Assembly (NCBI GenBank): GCA_030386875.1
Contig: CM059563.1
Coordinates: 44,298,102-44,362,101 of the forward strand
DNA length: 64,000 nt
Source of the DNA: Morinoia aosen
Lineage: Eukaryota; Arthropoda; Malacostraca; Amphipoda; Talitridae
Reading direction: 5' to 3'
Shown: positions 57,257 to 64,000 of the stretch, one piece after another
Numbering within the stretch: the first letter of the stretch is position 1
Layout: each line of letters starts with the position of its first letter
Translations under genes and position numbers: made by a program
The notes under the pieces: generated by a model
Database searches by the model: none
What the model saw: the letters and a program-made list of their open reading frames with translations, nothing else
Told to the model about the DNA's origin: nothing

Positions 57257-57831
57257 TGTGGTGGTCTCAACAAGCCTTTCGCTTGCGCACCCCCACACAA
57301 GTTTCGAGGCGCCACCCCACGCAACAGCAGGCTTCGAGGCGCCACCACACGCAGCAGCGAGCTTCGAGGCGCCACCCAACCTCCAGCCAATAGTGACGCG
57401 TGCTCAGGGCGTTACCACACTCACCAGGCCCTATATAACGGGGTGCAGTAGAAGCTCAGCCAGTCTTCTCCCCACGGCTCCGATTTTCACAACACGCATC
57501 TCGAAGGCGCTCCACCAGCTACAGCCTCAACTGCCTCTACTGCCGCTTCGTACTCAATAGTCACTCTACCGCCATCCGTGCTGCCACTCCACATCGGCTG
57601 ACGATCCTCCAAGATGTACCTCGGTGCATTACTACCTGATAGTGATATTTTCTCCGTGTGCCATTTCTGGCGGCGATATTTTCAATAGAATGGCATTTAT
57701 TCCAGTTGTGTTTTCGTACCCTGTCAGGTTCGAGTAGTACCTCAGGCACTTACTCCGAGCATTGATATTAAAAGTCTTTAGATATTCATAGTCTACCCGG
57801 AGTGTAAAGTAGCCTGAGGGAGAACACCACA
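57257..57831 (+). mobile_element. Solo LTR with 4-bp TSD (Gypsy-type)
   Basis: 575 bp starting TGTGGTGGTCTC and ending GAGAACACCACA, a TG...CA inverted end pair, flanked by ACCG on both sides (57253-57256 and 57832-57835). Four-bp duplications are typical of Ty3/Gypsy elements. A TATATAA box at 57432-57438 is preceded by three 30-bp repeats containing GAGGCGCCACC (about 57300-57390), which look like U3 promoter elements. No internal retrotransposon DNA is next to it. Confidence 0.85.
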
Positions 57832-57835
57832 ACCG

Positions 57836-58796
57836 TCGTTATTGACAGGCTTTGTGTGGGCCGACAGTAAATGGTAGGTTTTGAAGGTGTAACACAATTT
57901 CGCAGGTATCCGGGCTCTTTAAAACTAAACACAAATGAAGCGTAAGCGGCAGATTTTCGTACCATGAATTGTATCTGCTGTGACAGGAAATAGTGCCTCT
58001 CCCACGGCTGTGATTATTTCATAACTCTTCAATTCCTCTTTTTTGTTTGTTTAATGACAATTTAACTCTGATTCTTTTAACCTCAAACCCTAGAGAACTA
58101 GATATTATTTACCCTGATTAATAAGGCTTCTATTTCAAGTAAGTCCAAACTGTGAAACAAACTTTCCCAGAGTTTCAAAACCCTTCAGCAATTGAAACTA
58201 TTTGAAATCGAAATAGCACGTCATCTTGTGTCTCTACTATAATTATAAGCTGCTATTCCTCAAATGAAAGTTAGACTTGAAACAAAACACGTCACACTGA
58301 GTCTCTAAAATAATAATTATTTGCTACAATATATACTGGAAAGCAACTACAAATTTATTTCGCTCATTACCCTCCATTTCAATACATGGTACCACATTTT
58401 TATAGTGTTCGTATGCAATGTAATTGGTTGTGTGCCAGTATCCCCGCACATTTGTCTATATACCCACAGCAGTTACTATAAAGCTGCTAATGTAATGACT
58501 TGCATTTCTATAAATAAAGTTTTTTCCATTTATAAAAGCAAATATTTGATCATTAATTGATCATACCTCATTTTCATGGATTACAGATTTTTCTCATCGA
58601 TTGCTCATCCAGATTTGAAGCTTTTTCGCAAGGTAAAGCTAATGTATGTCTCACGTGCTGAAATGTTCAAGTTATTGGGCGAGAAATCTTCATTCCCCTT
58701 TTTGTGATTGCCCAACACAGAGCATGAACATGTTTGAACATCTTGCTTTAATTCCTACGGAAGGCTAATTGTGCTTACATACCTTGAAACTAATAT
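57836..58796. other. Nothing recognised
   Basis: AT-rich flank without a coding or repeat signal. Confidence 0.4.
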
Positions 58797-59000
58797 GTAG
58801 TCGTCGTGGCGTGTGCTTTAGAGCACTCGCCTTCCGTGAGGAGGAGTTTGACTATTCGAAACCCTGCATTGCGAGCCCAGTGTTTCTTCCCGTTGGGAAA
58901 ATATAGTCAGCCACAATTCCCTACCTGACCCAGGTGTATAAAATGGGTATCTGCTCATTAACCGTCATTCTGTCCGTTAATTAAAGGCATTTGAATAACT
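58797..59000 (+). mobile_element. tRNA-derived SINE, diverged copy
   Basis: The tRNA-like head has degraded boxes (GTGGCGTGTGCTTTAGAG and ATTCGAAACCC). The body, TTCTTCCCGTTGGG, then CCTGACCCAGGTGT and AAATGGGTATC, matches the SINE at 59561-59842 in order. Confidence 0.7.
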
Positions 59001-59552
59001 AATGCTCATGATATGCATGTACCAACTTGATTAAACTTAATCATTCTTTAGTCTTTCCACACATTTATGTAAAATATAATCTCTACGTCAGAACTCGCCC
59101 TCTCCTTGCGATAAAATCAATTTTTAAATTAGACAAAGAAGTACATAGTAGGAGTGCGTACTTTATACGTACGTAGCTGGTGAAACGTTTTTCATACTTT
59201 CCTCATCAAAGCTGATGTTCTCTTCTGCCCGAACTTGCTACATCAGTCTCATGTAATTTCCTTTTTACTGCGTGTAACTTCTCTCAGAGAGCAAAATTTT
59301 TAAAATACTACTGTAAATACTACAATAATTAAATACTTAAATTTAATAGCATAAATATTCGGATCTCCATCATCCATTTCCGATGGTTGACGGGGAGTGC
59401 GTTTAACTGTGCAATAAAGCATCCAATTTTAAGAATAAAAAAAATCGCCTTATTCATGCGAAAGTACTCGACGAAACAGATATAACGAGCATGGAGAGAG
59501 TGTTAGGAAGAAAATCACGGAAGTAAAGCAAACACACTCTCCCCAGGAGCTC
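59001..59552. other. Nothing recognised
   Basis: AT-rich spacer between the two SINE copies. Confidence 0.4.
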
Positions 59553-59560
59553 TTAATGGC

Positions 59561-59842
59561 TCGCGGTGGCACAGTGGTTAAGAGATCGGCCTTGTATGTT
59601 GGAGCCGAGGGTTCGTATCCCGGCGCTGGCGCGGCAATTTTCCCCGTTGGGTATAAGGGAAAGCTCAAGCACAATACCCACTCAACCCAGGTGTCGGAAA
59701 TGGGTACCGGCTTTACGGGGGAACCGTCATGGTGTCCTATATATAGTGTTAGTTATAAGACATTTGAAAAACCAATGCTAAGATCATTTGTGTCAGGCTT
59801 GATTGGAAATAAAGCATCCCAAAGATGCCGATGTTTGTTTGT
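59561..59842 (+). mobile_element. tRNA-derived SINE with intact A and B boxes
   Basis: Pol III promoter: A box TGGCACAGTGG (59567-59577) and B box GGTTCGTATCC (59610-59620), at tRNA-like spacing. A SINE body and a (GTTT)n tail follow. TTAATGGC flanks it on both sides (59553-59560 and 59843-59850). The cloverleaf continues into non-tRNA sequence, so this is a SINE and not a tRNA gene. Confidence 0.88.
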
Positions 59843-60129
59843 TTAATGGCAAAATATAATCCAAAATTGACATGGGGAATCATAAGTGAGGTACCCAATA
59901 TAAAAATTCAGACAGCAGAAGTAATTCTGAAAAACCCTTGGCAACAACCACTGATTGCACATTCTTTTTAGAAGTAGATGCTCAAGTTTTCAATGAAGTA
60001 TCTGAAACCAATTCGATGCAGCTTTCGGTACATCTGAAGCACTTCGTCTCTCAGTTCTTCGAAGCACTTCATCTAAGTTCATCTCTCAACCTTCATCTGC
60101 AGCACTCTGAAGGGTGCTATGTCAAATGG

Positions 60130-61270
60130 AGACCACGTCCTGTCAATTTACCGGAGTTTCGAAAAAATCTATACGCACCGAAAAACATAAAGACAGTCGG
60201 GCATGATAATATTAGCCTTCAATGCCTTGAAGATAGTTTCTGAGTTGCAGCACCAATGATTCGTTTGATAATTTATTAGTTGCTATTGATACAGCAATAG
60301 CAACTAATTAATGCATCAATAATAACTAAAAAGTTCCTCGGCCAATGGAAACATCCCATAATTAAACTGTTGCATAAAACTAGTGATTTTAATACGGCAT
60401 CAAACTATAGCCCCATAAGTCTTTTACTGGTTATATCTAAAATATTAAAAAAATCAATGAAAATTCAACTTTTATCTCACTGCTATGAGTCAAATTTACT
60501 TCATCGAAATAAATTTGCCTATATGAGTAACACATAGGTCTCAATTTGCTCTGCTTAACATCACAGAAATAACATACCGTGATATCGATCGAAATGAATG
60601 CTACACTCCCATTGTTGCTTGACATCTTTAAGGTGCTTGACAGCGTCGAACACGAGTGACTGCCACAGGAAATTTAGAACTTTGAAAAGAAACAAACTAC
60701 TTTGAAAATTCTCTACCAAATCAATCTCATGCTGTCCGCATAGATGAAAAATTGTCTCAGTTCATTAAGAACAACTTTGGTGTTCCTCAAAGATATAATC
60801 TCAATCCGATACTTTTTCGATTTGCTATAATGATTATCTTCAAATGCCTTCCAACACACGAATTCTTATGTTCGCAGATGACGTTCATTTTGCAATAACA
60901 AGCTCTGTGGCAAATTTACTGATGGCTTAAATAAGAGCTGATAGCCTCTAAAGTAGCCTGAAATCATGGTATGACGAAAATGATTTCAAGCTAAACACAA
61001 ATGAAACACATTGTATTATTTTTTTTATTCAAAGAAGCAATTAAAAATATTACTAAATCGGACTATAACAAAAAGAATTATCAAATTAAGCAATTTGAAG
61101 GGGTAAAAAATGTAAGGGTTTGGCTCGATCAAAATATTTTTTAACAATCTCTCATGGAGAAAACGTGTAAAAGAATCAAGAAAATATGCTCGACCAAATA
61201 TCTAGAGTATCATCCCTTCAACCTTTAGTGTTATCGCGTCTTGACTATAGCAGTCTAGTCTGGTAGACAT
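60130..61270 (+). pseudogene. Decayed LINE reverse transcriptase
   Basis: Many stops and shifts, but RT blocks appear in order: APKNIKTVGHDNIS, SNYSPISLLLVISKI, FADDVHFAITSS at about 60870-60905, then LKSWYDENDFKLNTNETH. A perfect hairpin TTAGTTGCTATTG with its complement lies at about 60275-60309. Long inactive. Confidence 0.75.
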
Positions 61271-61326
61271 ACCTAAATATCTTCAAAGAGAGCTTCAAAA
61301 TTATATGAACTTTGCAGCCTATATAT

Positions 61327-63182
61327 GTATAAACAATTTATTTATTTATTTACTTACCACAGGTAATACATAGGTAGAATGTTTCTTAAGTCTAATACAA
61401 TGGTTAAATTAGAGTATAGCTACCTGTGGGCCCGAATAAGTTCAGCGACTTCTAGGGCATCCTACTATCACATTATTCTAAGGTGTACAATAATGTTTAA
61501 CTTAATTCACTAAACCTAGTTTCGCATTAGACTGATCAACGAGATAATGAACTCGATATTGATGTTGCATTACAATATAGGTCATATGGTCTATATTTAA
61601 CAGTATATTCGATAACGATTTCACGACTGAAAATCGGGGATATTGCCCATGGCAAATTACATTATTAGGACCAGACATGTAGGAGGCAGGATTTGACTTG
61701 GTGATCTTGCACGACTAGTATTCTGATGAGAAATGAGACTCAAGATTTCTTTTGAATACCTTGTAAGAATTACTTTCACGGATCTCCGCAGGTATTGAGT
61801 TCCAAGTTTTAGTTCCAACGAATAGGATACTGTGTTGCGACCGGGCCTTTGAATAATAGGGAAGCATGAATTTACTTCTATTTCGTGTTAAATGGTCGTG
61901 ATGACCAGTTTGCGCAGTTAATAATTGTTTTAGGCTATTGTCGCCATCATTAGTTAATGTTTTGTAAATGAAATTGCAGATGGAGATTTTGTAGAGATCC
62001 GAGAAATCAAGTATTTGTATATTTTTGACTGAATCATTTGTGTGAGCATTATATTCTAGGTTTTTTACCGCTCTGATGGCTCTTTTTTGTGGAGTAAAAA
62101 TTATATTGGTTTTATTTTTATTAGTTCCGTGCCATGCTTCTATTCCGTATTGCAAGTATGGTGAAATGAGCGTTCGGTAAAGCATTTGCAAAGCTATTTC
62201 AGGCAGGAAATTTTTAAATTTATTTAGGATTCCGATGGATTTTGATAATTTAGAACTAATATGGGCGATGTGCTCTTTGAAGATCAGATGTTTATCTATT
62301 ATGATGCCCAGAAATTTACATGAGTTGGTTTCTTCGATTTCACCTTCGCCAATTTTAATGCGTGGGAGAGATATATTTTTTTTGAATGAGAATGTAATAT
62401 AATTTGTTTTATCGATATTAAGGCTTATTTTATTAGCTTTAAGCCACCATGAAACCTTATGGAGTTCATTATTTATACTCTCCGCAATCGTAGTGGGATT
62501 TTGGTTCGGAAGGATCGTAGAAAGCGTACTGTCATTGGCAAAAAGTATGAATTCGAAGAATGATGTAGATTTAATAATATCATTGATAAAAATCAGAAAT
62601 AGGAGAGGCCCAAGAACAGATCCTTGTGGAACTCCATGGCTAATTGTCTGTGAGTTCGATTTTGCGTTGTCAATGACAACGTATTGCTTCCGATTTGTTA
62701 GGTATGATCTGAACCAATCCTGGGCAACCCCACGAATGCCATAACAATGTAGTTTCGAGAGTAATATATTATGGTCCACACAATCGAATGCTTTTCGGAA
62801 GTCAAGAAATGCAGAGAAGACAGGCTTTCCGTTATCTATATTAGAATAAAGGAATTGTAAATGATTTAATATCGCCTGTGTTGTTGATTTTTTACAACGA
62901 AAGCCGTATTGTTTTTCATAGAGAAATGATTTTTGTTCAAGGTAAGAGTACACTTTTTTATACACAATTTTCTCGAATACCTTGCTAATAATTGGTAACA
63001 CGGAGATAGGTCGATAATTGTTTACACAGGTTTTTTCATCATTTTTAAAGATAGGGGTTACTCTAGCAACTTTGAAGGAGTTCGGGAAAGTGCCTAGTAA
63101 GAGAGACTGGTTAATAATATTGGCTATCAGCGGGGCTACAATGTCAGCAATAACTTCAAGTATAGCATGCATGAAAAGGTAT
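61327..63182 (-). mobile_element. 5'-truncated LINE with (AAAT)n tail
   Basis: The 3' UTR spans about 61345-61714 and ends in TAAATAAATAAATAAA on the minus strand. The endonuclease and the first RT blocks are missing; similarity begins at about 63180. Target duplication not resolved. Confidence 0.8.
61715..63172 (-). pseudogene. LINE reverse transcriptase with altered catalytic site
   Basis: 485-residue open frame: NNYRPISVLPIISKVFE, FLDFRKAFDCVDH, SHGVPQGSVLGPLLFLIFIN, then FANDSTLS, where active enzymes have FADD or YADD. So the first catalytic Asp of this box is Asn. LNIDKTNYITF and the C-terminal TKTWNSIPAEIRES block follow. There is no stop, so the frame is well kept, but the missing 5' part and the Asn make activity unlikely. 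Jockey/CR1-like, clade uncertain. Confidence 0.85.
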
Positions 63183-63714
63183 ATTTTTCAAGTGAGGCGA
63201 TCATGCAACAGCTCTCCTAAATAAACTCGGTTGGACCTCTATTCAAGTAAGATTCCTTACGCACAAAGCCCAATTCGTTTCTCTTCTTCATACATCCCTC
63301 AGAGCAAGGATGATTTTTGTACAATTCCATTGTGACGAACTAAAAGGCCGAATCGGAGAAATTATGTCTGGGTCAACTTCTGCTCATCTGACTTTAGGAA
63401 GAAAGCTCTGTCAATATCAGGTGCCTTGTTGTGAAACAAACTTACACAGATTATAAAAATTCCTTAAACAACGAAAGAATTCAAGATTAAAATAGTAAGC
63501 CATTTTGCATCTCAACAATTATTGTATGATGCAGTACATACTGAAAGAGCAGTTATGAAATACTGTATATTTTCTCTCATTACTCTGCATTGTTAACTTT
63601 TATCGAAAGTTTTGATAGGATGCACAATTGCACGTGTTCTCAGTACTCTTAAATGCCAGTACGTGTTATACATCAGGTCGTATCACAAGTTCTATACGTT
63701 TTTTACTAGTATTG
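63183..63714. other. Nothing recognised
   Basis: Spacer between the truncated LINE and the mariner remnant. Confidence 0.4.
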
Positions 63715-64000
63715 TAGGGAGAATAAAAATGTATCAGGTAAAACTAATTTATTCAACAATATATTCTCCATCGTTAGTGACAACTTCTGACCACCAACTG
63801 ACCAATTTTTGAATGCTTCGTTCTTAGAAATCAAGGCATGCAATTCAATTTCAATATTGTTTTTGTCTTTAAAAGTTTTTTCCCCTTAATTGGTTATCTA
63901 GACTCCTAAAGAGATGGAAGTCTGAAAGAACAATATCTGGAGAATAGGCCGGATGTATCAATGTTTCCCATTTCAGCGTTTCAATTGTGTCCAAACTCAT
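63715..64000 (-). pseudogene. Mariner transposase C-terminal part, cut by window end
   Basis: Minus-strand frame reads LKWETLIHPAYSPDIVLSD then FHLFRSLDNQLRGKNF, the block around the last catalytic Asp of mariner transposases. It then meets a stop or one-base shift at about 63880 and continues in another frame to the end of the gene. The N-terminal part lies outside the window. Not closely related to the mariner at 13.4 kb. Confidence 0.8.

Noticed and set aside
57258-57560. 100-residue frame with three GFEAPPHA-type repeats
   Set aside because: Encoded by the 30-bp repeats of the solo LTR; it spans the TATA box and LTR structure, so it is not a gene.
59561-59640. Functional tRNA gene
   Set aside because: A and B boxes are good, but the sequence continues into a SINE body with a GTTT tail and target duplication, and a related copy exists at 58.8 kb.
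60437-60625. 62-residue minus-strand frame
   Set aside because: Opposite strand of the decayed reverse transcriptase at 60130-61270, with no motif of its own.

Overview
This window is animal nuclear DNA, most probably from an insect or other arthropod with a large, transposon-rich genome. The evidence is one gene split into 21 exons by GT-AG introns, plus BEL/Pao, RTE-like and I-like retrotransposons, mariner/Tc1 elements and tRNA-derived SINEs. The species cannot be told from the sequence.

The only host gene I can fully reconstruct is cytosolic valyl-tRNA synthetase (ValRS). It lies on the minus strand from the ATG at 56062-56064 to the stop codon at 7197-7199, so it spans about 49 kb. Its 21 exons sum to 3174 nt and keep one open frame through every splice junction, giving 1057 residues. 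They cover a lysine-rich N-terminal extension, the HLGH and KMSKS class I catalytic signatures, the CP1 editing domain, the anticodon-binding region and a C-terminal coiled coil. A perfect CRE palindrome lies about 125 bp upstream of the ATG.

Almost everything else is mobile DNA, most of it in the ValRS introns. From left to right: an I-like LINE with a duplicated, RS-tailed ORF1 (1 to about 5.8 kb); a TTAA-flanked element carrying a 31-bp minisatellite (8.4-10.2 kb); an internally deleted mariner (13.4-14.2 kb); copies of a roughly 360-bp retroposon family from 14.7 to 35.3 kb; a 92-copy 16-bp minisatellite (19.6-21.1 kb); a LINE fragment fused to a copied local segment (30.9-31.9 kb); a second TTAA element (32-33.1 kb); an AT-rich palindromic zone (33.3-36.7 kb); a young BEL/Pao retrotransposon with 99% identical LTRs (38.3-45.2 kb); an RTE-like LINE (45.5-48.9 kb); a foldback made from Tc1-like transposase DNA (50.6-51.6 kb); and two foldbacks plus a TIR element, all with 8-bp target duplications (53.2-55.7 kb).

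Upstream of ValRS (56-64 kb) there are a small unidentified reading frame, a solo LTR, two tRNA-derived SINEs, two LINE reverse transcriptase remnants and the edge of another mariner.

The most unusual signals are the BEL/Pao element, whose coding region is split by a frame change and by a UGA stop in a classic readthrough context; the duplicated LINE ORF1; the apparent template-switch chimera; and the set of foldback elements with 8-bp target duplications.
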